The notes beneath the pieces were generated by a model that made no database searches, was not told where the DNA came from, and saw nothing but the letters and a program-made list of their open reading frames with translations. Position numbers and translations under genes: made by a program. From the NCBI GenBank assembly GCA_047967505.1, contig CM106540.1: 64,000 nucleotides of DNA; one strand, written 5' to 3'. The DNA comes from Dipteris shenzhenensis. Its lineage: Eukaryota > Polypodiophyta > Polypodiopsida > Gleicheniales. This document shows, piece by piece, positions 48,783 to 60,753 of the stretch; position 1 is the stretch's first letter, and each line of letters opens with the position of its first letter.

Positions 48783-51072
48783 TTAGGATGCTAGAGAGTG
48801 CCGCTCCTTCAAGTTGACATGGCTGTACATTATGTTGGAGAGTTTGCTGTTAGAATAGAGGCTTGAGTACAATATCAATACTTTGTGGGTCCAAGTCATG
48901 GATTGGATCTTGAGCTTGTCTCTCAGCCTCAAATTGAGCTTGTTTCTCAGCCTCAAATTGAGCTTGTTCCTTTTGTACCCATTGTTGAAGTGTCTGAAAA
49001 CGAGCTTCTCCACTTCTACATTTGGGTATGGAGCTTCTTTTATTTGAGGCTTGAAAGTTGATGTGGATGAGCTCGGCTGCTCATTTCTTGGCGGAGGTAG
49101 AGGCACTTGTGCTTTCTTTTTAAGAAGTCGTCTTGGTTGGATTGGAATGTTAGGGTCCTTGGTGGCCTCTTTCTACTGGCATGTAATTACATTCACAGGT
49201 TGTGATATTATGCTTGCCAGCCCCAGACTTTGATGGTCCACCCCAATAATGTTGATTGGGACGTCAGGCTTAACCTGTATTTTTTGTGGGACCTTATTTT
49301 TGATTGGACAATCCATACAAGCATGGCCTATGCCACAATCTCCGCAGAGTGGTTGGAAAGTAGTGGGACTACCACGATGAGGACACTCTGCAATCCGATG
49401 ATTTTCTCCACAACCATAGCACTTGATTGATGCTCGATATGCATTGGTTCGAACTTGACTTGCTTAGACTGGTATTAGACCCTCTACACCTTCTACATAG
49501 TACACTGGGTACTTTGTTTCATACTCGAATGACAAGTTTACTTCCTCAGCTTGTAGTTGTTGTATTGGAACTACCTGAGGAGATGGATTTGGCGCTCTTG
49601 GATATGGTCGTGGATTTGGATTCCTGAGTAATTGTGGGACTTGTGTATAAACAGGAACAAGATTTAGTCTTGGAGTTGGGGGCGGTTGTGCAAGTGCTGG
49701 TTGCCTATACATTGGCATGGGTGCCGGTGCTGGTTGCCTATACATTGGTATTGTTGAGGTTGAGGCAGGTTGTTGCGCATGTTGAAGATGCAACTATTTT
49801 CATCATGGCCATCAACTACACAGATATGGCACCACAACCTTGGTAGTGGATTTGCTTGTGTAGTGATCCTAGCTCTTAGGACCAGGCACTCATTTGCTAT
49901 ATGATTGGCCATGCAATGTGGGCACCAGACATTTTCTCACGGTGGATAAGTCTAAGGTGGCGGTTGAGACAAGTGAATCTTTTCTTCCATGGCCTGCATC
50001 ATTTCATCTTTTAGCTTCATGGTCATGGCCTTTAGGAAATATTCATTTGATGTTTCGGCAGTGGACTTGGATTTCCCCTTTTTAGAGCACTTATCTCATG
50101 CACTAGATCTTCCATCATCATTGCTGGTGTCAAAGTTGGTCATGCCATCCTTAATGTCAATGTGGTTGCCGCATGAGCAGCACTGAATGTTTTGTAACTG
50201 CTAATCTTTTTCATGTCTTTGTGGATTTTCTTCCTTAGTCTTGCAATGAACCAGGCCGTGAGGTACTTTGCATCGGGGCATGGGTCAGATTTGGCAATTA
50301 ATCGTTTCATCTTGCCCAGGTACATGCGTACATCTTCTCGGCGACCTTGTTTGATCTTGCTTAGTTGGAGAGCAGGATCATCTTGTAGTCTCTCTATTTG
50401 AAAGCGCCTCTTGAATTCTATTTGTAGTAGGTCCCATTTGGCTCTTTCTTCCACTAGGTTGTCTAGATACCATTTTGTCGCTTCATCAGTTAAGGCCATG
50501 GGGAATCAGGCCACGTTGGTTTCATTGGATTGATCTCCACTTGCTCGGAATGTGGCATCAAAATGCTAGAAGAATCCAACCCTACCATTATATTTGGGAA
50601 GTTTGAGTTTGCCCAAGGGGCACCCACCTTGATTGTTATTATTCCTACGATTAAAGAAATTGTTACCCTCCGCATTGAGTTCAATATCCCCATCATCATC
50701 CTGACGGCGCCTAACCATGTTGTGTCGTGGAGGAGTCAAAGGGATTTCTTGAATTTTAGGGGGGGAATTGGGGTAGAGGATTTCGGAGGCATTGGCCACA
50801 GCGGAGGTGTATGTGGATTTAGTGAGCATTGGTGTTACAAGTGTTGTGACGGGTGGTGGTGGGGATGGAAGGGGGACGGGGGGGGTGGTGGGGATGGGGG
50901 GGGGTGGAATGGAGGGGGGGATGGGGGGGGTGGTAGAGATGGAGGGGGGGGTGGATGGAGGGGGATGGGGGGTGGAGGGGATGGAGGGGATGGGGGTGGA
51001 GGAAACTTGATGGATGAAAAACTTTGTGAAAATCCAAAGGTAGGAAAAGATGGTCACCTGAACGCTCTCCAA
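48783..51072 (-). pseudogene. gypsy gag, broken
   Basis: N-terminal Pro/Thr/Ser-rich part from 51,072 (TPPSISTTPPIPPSIP, encoded by the G-rich tract), then KLKLPKYNGRVGFF and a stop. The capsid part follows at 50,499-50,140 (EATKWYLDNLVEERAKWDLL, EFKRRFQIERLQDDPALQLS). A CCHC-type knuckle CHICVVDGHDENSC lies near 49,815-49,775. A 24-bp tandem repeat near 48,917-48,970 gives (E/K)QAQFEAE units. The Retrotrans_gag capsid is recognisable, but the frames do not connect. Confidence 0.8.
50850..51003. repeat. G-rich tract (gag Pro-rich coding on the minus strand)
   Basis: Many runs of 4-9 G separated by TGGT/GATGGA words. It encodes the Pro-rich gag N-terminus on the other strand and is the counterpart of the C-rich tract at 55,660-55,932. 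Confidence 0.9.
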
Positions 51073-51641
51073 TCTTTCTCGATATACGGGGATTGTTGAG
51101 GGCGAATAGATGGTGGGTGGATGGCTAGGTTCTCACTATGAGAAGGGCTCAAAATAACTCACCGTGTGAGGATGGGAGTAGGGTGGTGGTCGATGGAGAG
51201 GGAGAAGTGTCTTGTGTAGGGCTCGGAATGAGGAAGATCATGGAGGCAAGATGTGAAAGAAGAAGAATGAGGGGGTGGAGACGGTTTTTATAGAAATAGG
51301 TGTAGGTTTTAGGGTTACACCCTAAACTCTTCCTGAATCATAACTTTTCATAATTAGCTCGGATTGCTCTGCTGTAAAAAGGTGAAATGATCAAAATTGC
51401 AAGCTCTATGCATTTGTGTCCACTACCTAGCCTGATTTGTTTATCAAGTGGCTTCTTTTTAAGAAATATTTTTTTTTTCTTAACGCAGTAACCCAAGGTT
51501 GATGCTTGGGGTTGATATGTTTGGCTAGAGTTGGAAAAAAATTACTCTCCTTGCCCTTAAGTGTTATGTTCATGAAAGTTCATAGTAGTTCCTTTTTTAC
51601 ACATACTTGCATATGTTTACTCGTTACTTGAGATGCTAGTC

Positions 51642-51659
51642 TCCTCAGCAATGGTGCTA
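51642..51659 (-). promoter_or_regulatory. gypsy primer-binding-like site, element A
   Basis: The minus strand reads TAGCACCATTGCTGAGGA, a diverged form of the TGGCGCCGTTGCCGGGGA-type primer site of plant gypsy elements. It aligns with the better-kept site of element B at 55,005-55,022. Confidence 0.65.
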
Positions 51660-52159
51660 AATGTTAGCTCTTTCCCACGGCTTCCACAAGAAGAGCAGGG
51701 TATTCTCAGTATGTAGGTTTATGAGGCTTTTTGTCACCTATAGATATATCGGTGTCATCGTTTGTAGCATAACTCTAGCTTAGGACCTCGAGTCATATTC
51801 TGGTGAGAGACGTAGGCTTAAGTGTGGCAAGCAAACATAGTGCATGCATGTATGAAAGGAACACACATCATCATGGTTGGGGTAATGAAGGCTTTCGTCT
51901 TCATTGGGGGTTAAAGGGTTTAGGAGGAGTATAAGGGTTAGAGGGAGGTTTAGGGTCTACAAGGAGGTTTCAAGGTTCAGAGAGAACTTCCAGAGTTTAG
52001 GAGAGGTTCAAGAGTTAGAAGGAGGATCCAAGGTTTAGGGTAGAGTACATGGTGGAGAACTCGTCTCCCTTGTAGTTCAAGGAGGTTAAGGGTTGAGAAA
52101 CTAAGGTTTTAGGGGGAGAATAGGAGTGAGAGAGGAAGAAGGTGTAAGAGTATGGGGGG

Positions 52160-52345
52160 AAAAGAGAGAGAGGAGAAGGGAGGAGAAGGAGGGAGGAAGA
52201 GGAGGGAGGAACAGGAAGAGGAGGAGGGAGGAAGAGGAGGAGGAGGAGGAGGAGGAGGAGGAGGAAGGAGGGAGGAGGAGGAGGGAGGAGGAGAAGGGAG
52301 GAGGAGGAGGAGGAGGAGGAGGGAGAAGGAGGGAGGAAGAGGAGG
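52160..52345. repeat. (GGA)n-rich tract
   Basis: Interrupted GGAGGA runs; frames across it are Glu/Gly/Arg or Ser/Pro artefacts. Confidence 0.95.
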
Positions 52346-52599
52346 GAGAGGATGGGTTGCAAGGTTGGAGGAAAGGGAAGGAGGAGTTGCAAGGTTAGGA
52401 CATGCTTTTGGATGTGGAGTGCAAGGAAGCATGGACACTTGAGACAATTGCTTGGAATACCAAAGTAGAACTCAACACAATGCCCCAAAGAGTTTGGGCT
52501 TCATTTCATTATGGGGTATTTATACAAGTTGAAGAGCTTCTCTCTCTGCATGTACGAATGGTAAGATATTCTCTCTCTACATGTACAACTTGCATATAA

Positions 52600-52745
52600 T
52601 AGATGTTGCAAGTTGCATGTAGGAATTGCATGTAGAACTCGCATGTTGCATGTAGGAGTTGCATGTAGAACTTGCATGTAGGAATCGCATGTAGGACTTG
52701 CATGTAGAACATGTATGTAGGAGTTGCAAGTAGAGCTTGCATGTT
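52600..52745. repeat. 15-bp tandem repeat TTGCATGTAGRAV
   Basis: About nine imperfect units of roughly 15 bp, each with GCATGTAG. The counterpart is at about 63,387-63,530. Confidence 0.88.
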
Positions 52746-52929
52746 GAGGATTCCTAAGAGAGATTATTCCTAGCCTTATGCAAGTAAAAGCATAGCTTTG
52801 CTGCTACTCTACACACACATTTTGTACTACCTAAGTCACAAAGACAACATATTCTCACACTAAGGAACTGGATCAACTAGAGTTTCTGCAATAGCTAGTG
52901 AAACCAGTCATACTTATGTACTCAAGATC

Positions 52930-53780
52930 AAGGATTACAACAATTGACTCGCAGTAGTAGGAGAGACCATGAATCCCGCAAAAATGGTTCAAGTCATCCT
53001 AAATGGACTAGGAGAGGGATACAAGAATCTAGTATAGAGTGTTGCCATCCAACATCAAATTGGGACACTGGAAGAACTCCAGTCAATTTTACTTGGTCAA
53101 GAAATTAGGACGCAAGCCATTCACACACACAAAGCTCATTCCAATGATCAAGCATTCACAGCTTTAGATAGAAGTAGAGGTAGAGGTAGATCATTTCAAC
53201 GAAGTGGTCATCATCAGCAACAAAGTTAGCATAAAAGTCAGAATCAGGATCAGCATCATCCTCAACAACATCAGCATTAGCAAAGAGAAAATCATTCCAA
53301 TCCAAGAAGATTCCAAGGATGAGGGAATGCATCCACCAATGTGTCAAACATTCAGTTCAACTACTACCATAAATTTGGACACTATGAAAGAGATTGCCAC
53401 AAGAAGTAGTACAGCCTAGGCAATCGAGCGAATTTCCATAGAAGAGGAAATCATTGCGATGGACATTCAGGTCATAGTCATAATGCAAGTGAACCTAAGA
53501 ATATGTTCCTTGCAAGCGAGGATATGCAACACACTAAAGTAGTGTATCATGATATAGATTGCAATTCGAAAGGGGAATGCATTATCAAGTTGATAAACCA
53601 AATTAGGATCCTTGGTACATCAACCGTGGTGCATCATCTCATATGACAAAGCATCAAGAATGGTTCAAAGAGATGAAACCATTAGAAGGATAGAAGAATG
53701 TTATCTACACTATAGATAACACACCAAATCTAGTTCAGAGTCAGTAGGAGAGTTCATTCTCAATTGAGCAGAGGTTGTAG
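52930..53780 (+). pseudogene. copia gag-protease fragment (family B-like)
   Basis: Frames read TMNPAKMVQVILNGLGEGYK then IGTLEELQSILLGQE (UBN2 gag), DRSRGRGRSFQRSGHHQQQ, a knuckle-like NYYHKFGHYERDCHKK in which the first Cys is lost, LASEDMQHTKVVYHDID, and protease YINRGASSHMTKHQEWF where Asp-Ser-Gly reads Asn-Arg-Gly. Stops interrupt it. The copy at 63,640-64,000 is cut by the window end. Confidence 0.8.
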
Positions 53781-54785
53781 TAGCTGAGTTGACGCCCATG
53801 GGCCCTACTTGGTATTGGAGCATCAATGGTTGTCAGCTGGCTATGGTAGACCATGGTGAAGCTCATTGTGGAGAAGGAGCCACTATGAGGCCACTGTGCA
53901 CTGGGTGTCATTTGAGTCGTACTATGTATGCAAGTACCTTAGTCAAGGTTTTGGAATTGGGTGGCTAAGTGCCTTAGCTAAGCCATGTGCATTATGCCCA
54001 TCCTATAAAGAAGCGCTTGATCGTTATGTCCTTTAGAGTTGAAGGAGCCATCGAGGGAGTGCATATGAATGATGTTGGTTGTAGTGCTAGAGTTGTAATG
54101 ATGGTTGAGGCTGGTAGTCATGAGCACTTAAGGGAAGCCAAGATTGCAGAGAAGCTTGCTTGTTGAGCTTTGGAGATTCTATGTCATGGTCTATTGCTAT
54201 GGTCGATTGTCACTTGGAGTAGCAGAGTTGTGATGGTTGTAGGGAGCTATAATGGTGTCATGAAGATACTAGAGAGGACATGAGATGGTCTCCTTGGGCA
54301 AGAAGTCTCTGTTGTAGCAGAGAGTCACATCTACTACTTGAAGAATTAGTAGACTTTGTTGGAGAATCTATGCCATAGAAGAACCCAAACCTCTCACAAA
54401 GAACCACAAAAACTCTCCCTCATTCTTCTTCGAACAAAGAATGGACTCACAAAAGCTTAGAGCAGAGTGTGTTTCGCATGGAACACTCAAGAAATTATTG
54501 AAGGAAACCCACAAAAGTTCATTATACCATAACTAAATCTCCCATGAAGCGGAATCACATTGAGCTTTTTGTCTCAAATCAGAGATGGAGAAGAGCTCTA
54601 TAAGATGAGGTAGGTAAGAGATGAAGATGCTTCAAACGGAGGGCTTATGCCTTGAAGAAAGCAAGGGCTTTCACTCTCTCTCAAATGGAAATCTCTCTGA
54701 GAATGGAAATCCTGCACTCAACGAAAGTGAATGGAGTAAGCTCGCAATCAATCAATCTCTCGGTCGGTCTGTCTCACTCTCACAA
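53781..54785. other. unassigned DNA between copia and gypsy fragments
   Basis: No pol landmark or LTR pair. Short frames near 54,621-54,884 have no known motif. Confidence 0.3.
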
Positions 54786-55004
54786 AAGATGGTGCCTCAC
54801 ACTTCCTTTCACACATGCATGCACTATGTTTGCTTACCACACTTAAGCCTACGTCTTTCACTGGAATATGACTCGAGGTCGTAAGCTACATGTATACTAC
54901 AATCAATAACCTCGATATATCTGTAGGTGGCAAAAAGCCTCGGAATCCTGCATATTGAGAATACCCTACTTTTCCTACGGAAGCTGTGTGAAAGAGCCAA
55001 CATT

Positions 55005-55022
55005 TGGCGCTGCTGCTGGGGA
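55005..55022 (+). promoter_or_regulatory. gypsy primer-binding site, element B
   Basis: TGGCGCTGCTGCTGGGGA closely resembles the TGGCGCCGTTGCCGGGGA primer site of plant gypsy elements. Confidence 0.75.
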
Positions 55023-55659
55023 GATTAGCATCTCAAGTAATGAGTAAACATACACAGGTATGTGTAAAAAACAAACTATTATGAATTTTCATGAACATAA
55101 CACTCAAGGGCAAGGAGAGTAAATTTTTTTCCAACTCTAGCCAAACATATCAACCCCAAGCATCAACCTTGGGTTACTACCTTAGGAAATTTTCTTTATT
55201 TCTTAAAAAGAAGCCACTTGATAAATAAATCAGGCTAGGTAGTGGACACGAATGCGTGAAGCTTGTAATTTCGATCATTTCACCTTTTTGTAGAAGAGCA
55301 AACCGAACTAACCATGAAAAGCTATGACTCAAGAAGAGTTTAGGGTTTAACCCTAAAACTACACCCATTTCCTATAAAAACCCACTCCACCCCCTCATTC
55401 TTCTTCTTTCACATCTTGCCTCCATCCTCTTCCCCATTCCAAGCCCTACGCAAGACACTCCTCCCTCTCCATCAATCGCCACCCTACTCCCATCCTCACA
55501 CAGCGAGTTACTTTGAGCCCATCTCGCAGTGATAACCTAGCCATCCACCCACCGTCCATTCGTCCTCAACAATCTTGTTACATCGAGAAAGACTTGGAGA
55601 GCGTTCAGGTGACCATCTCTTCCTCCCTTTGGATTTCAGTCAGTTTTCTATCCATCAAG

Positions 55660-55932
55660 TTTTTTCCCCCCCACCCCCTTCTACCCCCCTCCTCCATCTT
55701 CCCCCCCCCTCCACCCTTCACCCCCCTCCTCCACCACCACCCCCTTTCCCCCCCCCTCCTCCATCTCCGCCACCCCCCCTCTTCACCAACCCCCCCCTCT
55801 CCACCACCACCCCCTTTGCCCCCCCCCCCCTCCATCTCCACCAACCCCCCCTCTCCACCCCCCCCCCTCCACCACCACCCCCTCTTCCTCCCCCCCCCTC
55901 CATCTCCACCCCCCCCCTCTCCACCACCCCCC
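55660..55932. repeat. C-rich tract, insertion target of the copia element
   Basis: Runs of C interrupted by TCCATCT and ACCACCA words, encoding Pro-rich gag N-terminus on the plus strand. The copia element inserted in its last C run. Confidence 0.92.
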
Positions 55933-56078
55933 TGTGGTAGAGGAGAGCACACACAAAGGGATAGGAGACACCAAAAGTGGTGGAGCAAAAGCTACTCCAG
56001 CTTATTCCTCTATCATATATATATGAGTATACATGGGCACTGTACAAGTGGGTGGGCACACTGCCCTTTACCCCAACA
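55933..56078 (-). repeat. 3' LTR of copia family A
   Basis: 146 bp, TG...CA ends (TGTTGGGG to CTACCACA on the element strand), 2 mismatches to 61,691-61,836. Confidence 0.95.
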
Positions 56079-56089
56079 ACCTCCCACTT
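56079..56089 (-). promoter_or_regulatory. polypurine tract of copia family A
   Basis: AAGTGGGAGGT on the minus strand, touching the 3' LTR start. Confidence 0.85.
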
Positions 56090-56292
56090 AAAGGCAAAGT
56101 GCCTTTAAGGGAGTATAGTACACATGTAATACAATCAACCATAGGCTGAAAAACAAGATGACCAGACCGTCATCCTATGCCCATCAGCACTTTACAATGT
56201 GCAAAGTGCATAGAGGATAAGCTGCTAGCAGACATCAGGTTTGCAGGATAGAAAATGACAAGCTGTAGATGCCTGTCAACCAAGATCTCATG

Positions 56293-57190
56293 CTAGATCT
56301 CACTGGGAGAGTGAACTCTCACCACCACGTGCTGTTGTGCTAAGTCCATAGCACCGGAACTGTCACTGTGTAAAGAAAATGTCTCTGTACCACCTGTGAC
56401 CATAAGCACATGCCCTACAATAGACCTCTGCTGGTCTACCCAACCTGCATCACCTGCATGCTGCTCCTGGAGGCATAAGGACCTGATGTACACAACCGCT
56501 TCCCTACTGCCAAAATCTACCATAATCATGCGACCAACTCCCACTGCAACGGAAGCAAGAACTGGAAGTGTAGCCCCAATGGCAAACATGTGAGAACCAA
56601 GTCTCAACACAGTCATGGATGCATGAAGTACTATGGCTGCCATATCCACCATAACTTGCTGCTCAACTGATCTGTGATCGTCAAACCTACTGTGTTTCAA
56701 GTATGGAGCCAATACAGGCAATGGAGTACTCAGTAACTTCCCCCTCTCCATATTGAAACAACCAAGTATCTGAGAAACATCATCAAGACCATGTAGCTCC
56801 CACTGCAAAGCATCCCTATCCATAAGGAACCATATGGCAAGTAACCTTAGAAGGATAGCAACCTCCTGAATACTGAGACCATAACCTGTCTCACTGCACA
56901 TCACATCTTGAGCGCTCATAATGGTATCAAACAAGGGGATTGCTTCTGGCCATGGAGGCACTTACGAAGCAAACATATCAATGATTCCTGCTTATGTGCA
57001 ATATGACCCGAGTCAAGAACTGCAGAAACCACATCTGTCCTGGCATAACCAGCCAATGGATCATACTGAACATCATTAGCCAAGGTATCCTCCTCACCAT
57101 GCATAGCCTCATCCTCGTCTGCAAGAGGCACTCCGCATCCTAGGAGTAAATTGTAACTTTCCATAGAAGATGCATCAACAATCTCCATAG
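56293..57190 (-). pseudogene. degenerate copia RT end and RNase H
   Basis: Frames of 90 and 222 codons overlap. Recognisable pieces are DVSQILGCFNMERGKLLSTP (the end-of-RT fNM...STP landmark), then VGHVLMVTGGT and LHSDSSGAMDLAQ (RNase H landmarks for GYVFxxxGG and xDSxxAIxLA). The YVDD box and most of RT are missing or unrecognisable. Confidence 0.68.
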
Positions 57191-57251
57191 GAGTATAAAC
57201 CTGTGGAATACTCGAGACATCTGATTGTCTCTGACCAAAATTAGGAAGTAA

Positions 57252-58457
57252 TCATGGCTGTCCCAACTTTATAACCTGCTCACCGTGGGAAAAACCTCCC
57301 ACTCCAAGGGATATGGGCTGTCCCTGCATAGAATTCGGAGGTATCAGTGCACTTACACCCTCGTGGAACACCACTCTCCTGCTATCCATAGTCCTGGGCT
57401 GTCCAAACATAGCATCCTCTCTAAAATAGACATTATGTCTACGTATCAACTCTCTAGTTGAAGAATCCCATAACCTGTAGTCCCTACTAGACTCACTATA
57501 TCCAAGGAAGATACACCTCCTCGATCGGGAACCATGAGCATAAGCCTCGCAGCCAAACACACGTAAATGCTCATAACATGGTGCCCTGCCTGTCAAGAAG
57601 TCAAATGGCACTCTACCATTTAGAGATCTCCTGGGTGACCTGTTAAGGAAGTATGCAGCTGTCTTACATGCCTCAGCCCAATAGCATTTGGTAAGACCTG
57701 CATACTGTAGCATGCTACCAATCCTATCCAATAGAATCCGATTTATGCCTTCTGCTAAGGCATCGTGAGCAGAAAGATGAGGAGTGGTCAACACCCTCCT
57801 GATACCAAGTGTATCACATAGATGTTGAAATCTAGAAGAGGTAAACTCTGCATCACCATCAATCATCAAGCTCAATAGCTTCTTCCCTGACTAATTTTTA
57901 GCATTACCCAAGAAGCGCTGAAATGTATCATATACGTCATACTTCTGCCAAATCGGATAGACCCATATGTACTTTGTAGCAGCATCAATAAATGTCACAA
58001 AGTAAGAGGCACCACCTAGTGAAACGGTAGACATAGGCCCACAAACTGCACTATGAACCAACTGCAATGGCTCAAGATACCTCTCACTGACTATCTTCCT
58101 CACAAAGGAGGATCTTGACTGCTGACCATCATCACAATCATGACATAAAATTTGAGAGACATCCATAACAGGAATGTATCTCAATGTTGTAAGGGCTTCC
58201 ATACCTGCAGTAGACATATGTCCAAGTCTGGCATACCATAAACTAGCTGATGGCTGCTTACTAATCATAAGCATCTTATCCTGGATACCTGATACATGCA
58301 ATACATAAGAGAATCCAACACGTGATCCCCTAGCCATAACCAGATTGCCTCTAGCAATCTTCCATGCATGATCACCCAAAGAGACATGATAACCTGCCTC
58401 AACCAACTGTCCAGTACTGATCTTGCTCGTAGCAAGTCCTGGTATATGTCTAACCCT
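57252..58457 (-). pseudogene. copia GAG-pre-integrase and integrase
   Basis: Two long frames (58,406-57,891 and 57,875-57,252) separated by one TAG in KN*SGKK. Landmarks in order: LWYARLGHMSTAGMEALTTL, CHDC, HSAVCGPM, FIDAATKYIWVY, LMIDGDAEFTSSRFQHLC, HDALAEGINRILLDR, YWAEACKTAAYFLNRSP, VFGCEAYAH, CIFLGYSESSRDYRLWD. Of the integrase D,D,E triad the first Asp is Ala (58,047-58,049), while the second Asp and the Glu remain. The zinc domain has Tyr for the first His (LWYARLGH). The plus-strand copy at 1.3-2.1 kb shares the D-to-A change. Confidence 0.9.
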
Positions 58458-59295
58458 CTATAGAACAAGAATAGAGCCACTAGGCATAACAAGGTGGATA
58501 TCCCCATAACCATAGACATCCATAGAATGATCAATGCCCATCAAACCACTCTCCACAATGCATTCCTGATATGCACTGAACCATGACCTATGAGGGGTCA
58601 TATGACATGAAGCACATGGATCTAACATCCAATCACCAAGAATGGGTACATCAGTGGCCAAAAAGGAGGTGTCAGACATAGACAAAAGAATGCCTTCATC
58701 ACTGCTACTGTCAGTGGAAACCCTGGCATCCACGCCTTGAAGCTGAACATGCTTCTTCTCCTTCTTCCTGTCATTCTTAACCTTGCTCGTCTTCTTGTAT
58801 TTTCTCAGCCATTTCCAGCAATACTTTTTCATGTGGCCATACTTTCCACAATAGAAACATCTAACACAAGTCTGAGAGCTAGACTTGCTCCTAGAATTCC
58901 CCCTTGAACATGACCTGTTTCTACCAATTGATCGACCTTTGGAGTACATATCAAGGCTGTATTTTAGCCCATCATGCTGTTGCATAACACTATCATGGTC
59001 ATACATCTGGCATATACAAGTATAGAACTCATATGCATGGTAGTCTACACCCTGTACACCATCCTGTACCTGCAAGTAGACTGACTTCGAGAGTGATGAC
59101 TAAATGTTAGAGCATGCTTGCTCATCCATGTCATCCCAATCACTCTGTTTAATGCTATTAGGCTTGACACCTTTGCATTGAATGGGCTTATGTTGCCTCT
59201 TCTACACTAACACATCATAAATCTGCTCTTTCTAATACTGAAAGTTTGATCCATCCAACCTCTCAATATCAAAGAGGGCACTACCAGCTGTCCAT
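58458..59295 (-). pseudogene. copia gag, zinc knuckle and protease
   Basis: Degenerate gag from about 59,295 (FDIERLDGSNFQY, stop, then QSDWDDMDEQACSNI) leads to the 205-codon frame 59,075-58,458. This has a CCHC knuckle CFYCGKYGHMKKYC and protease GDWMLDPCASCHMTPHRSWF. The protease Asp-Ser-Gly is Asp-Pro-Cys (58,614-58,622), which removes the active site. The frame ends at a TAG in place of the Gln codon kept by the plus-strand copy. Confidence 0.87.
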
Positions 59296-60753
59296 ATCTG
59301 TGGCACAATAGCTCACAACCAAAGAGTAGTATAGTGCAATAGGCAACCCAAATGACCAAAAAATATAGTGTTGTCTAGACCAATTAGGTCTCCAAGTAAA
59401 CTGGCTGATCCAATGCTCAAAAGCACTCAGCCATAAAGAGGCATAAACAGGAATATATGCAGCCCGCCAATGCCTGGCAATCCAGGTAAGAAATGCACTG
59501 AACCAAATGAGCAATGCCTGCTCAACCAATGGCAATAGGAGCCTAGCTCAACTATCCATGAACATCAGTGCGGCATCCACCAATGCAAATCCATAATGCA
59601 TGGAAATGGCATTTACTGCATCACCAATGCATCACCTCAAGCGCGCAATCCTTTGGCGACAAAATCAAGCATTTACCACTTGCCAAATGTGCCAAAGTGA
59701 CTTGCCAAAATGCCAATAATGCCCTTGGACTGAAGTGAGATCCCAATCACTTTATGTAATTTACTGTGAGTTCCCAATTCACTGTTGTGCAAGAGAAATT
59801 CCTATAACAATACCTCACAGCCACTTTGGGCAAAATAACACGCTATCCCTGTCTTTGAACAGTGATACCTTTTCACTGAAAGACCGGATGCCAAAGCTGT
59901 AAACAGAAAAGTTGTAGATAATTGATAGATCTAAAACTCTCCAGTTCAGTGCAGATCCCAAATCCTTATAGATTTTCTTCTGTTCACATTTGAAAAGTAG
60001 CCTACTGCTCACTTACAGCAACTTTTGGCAGTATAGTACACATCATAACTTTTGATGCATACTCCAGATGGAAAAGCTTCCAAAAGACAAATTGAATTTT
60101 TTCCAGAGGTCTCTGACTTCTCAGTTCACAACAAAACCCAATTCTGCACCACGAAAAAGACATACAGTCCTAAAAATGACTGTTCTATCATTTAAAAAAA
60201 AAACAGTAGCAACTTTTCAATGACCTGTCAGTCAAGAATATCAATCATTTTCTCGTGGGCTTCAAAGCATAACCAGATATTGAACATCCAATTTCTGAGC
60301 AAAATACTTGCATATACTGTGGCATCCAATGCATAAACCGCTTTCTGGAAATTGCATACCAGAGAATAAAAAATGCCTTTCAAGAGTCCCCAAAATGCAT
60401 TTACTGCATGTATATGGCCTCATTATATTGGCATTCAAGTGAACATCAAATTGTATGCATTTGCCACTCACTTATGCATCCAAAATGCATCACCAATGGC
60501 ATATACCAAGTGACATTTACTGCATCATTTTGCCAAAATGCATCAACTTGCCAAAGTGCATCAACATGTATGCATTTGCCACTTTTCAAGTATCAAAAAA
60601 CAGTGTCAAAAATGGCATTAACCTCTTGCCCCGAATGCATTCATTGTGTATGGGAGATCTTCCTGCAAGAAGACCTCACTTTCCTTGTACCAAAAGTGCT
60701 AAAAAGCAGGTCTCAACCATACACCAGTGGGAGCTTGTAAAATGGAAATTACA
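59296..60753 (-). other. long leader of the copia element with dispersed TGCATTT/TTGCCA words
   Basis: About 1.45 kb without coding signal. The words AATGCAT, GCATTTACTGCATCA and TTGCCAAAATGC recur irregularly, mainly at 59,540-59,720 and 60,390-60,640. They may be remnants of a small tandem repeat. Confidence 0.55.

Larger units (their letters stand above)
47905..51880 (-). mobile_element. Ty3/gypsy element A, 5' half (LTR part, primer site, gag, protease)
   Basis: Read on the minus strand: LTR part (about 51,880-51,662), primer-like site (51,659-51,642), leader, gag with a Pro-rich N-terminus, CCHC knuckle, then protease (48,660-48,241). RT, RNase H and integrase are absent because copia family D sequence replaces them at 47,904. 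Gag frames carry stops. Confidence 0.83.
52043..53226 (+). repeat. 1.18-kb duplicated block, copy 1 (copia leader and gag start)
   Basis: It is repeated at 62,825-64,000 in the same orientation with high identity and few indels. It contains a GGA-rich tract (52,160-52,345), a 15-bp repeat (52,600-52,745) and the start of a copia gag. The similarity begins sharply at GAGTACATGGTGGAGAACTC in both copies. Confidence 0.92.
54790..55932 (+). mobile_element. Ty3/gypsy element B, 5' end (LTR part, primer site, leader, gag start)
   Basis: It matches the reverse complement of about 50,860-51,880: LTR part with CATGCATGCACTATGTTTGC, primer site at 55,005-55,022, leader with the AACCCTAAAACTACACCCA segment, then gag start with a C-rich Pro-coding tract. 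It is cut at 55,932 by the family A copia insertion. No clear gypsy continuation is recognisable after 62,160. Confidence 0.85.

Noticed and set aside
50530-51099. 189-codon Gly/Trp-rich plus-strand frame
   Set aside because: It is the complement of the Pro-rich gag coding strand; the minus-strand reading has gag landmarks, the plus strand has none.
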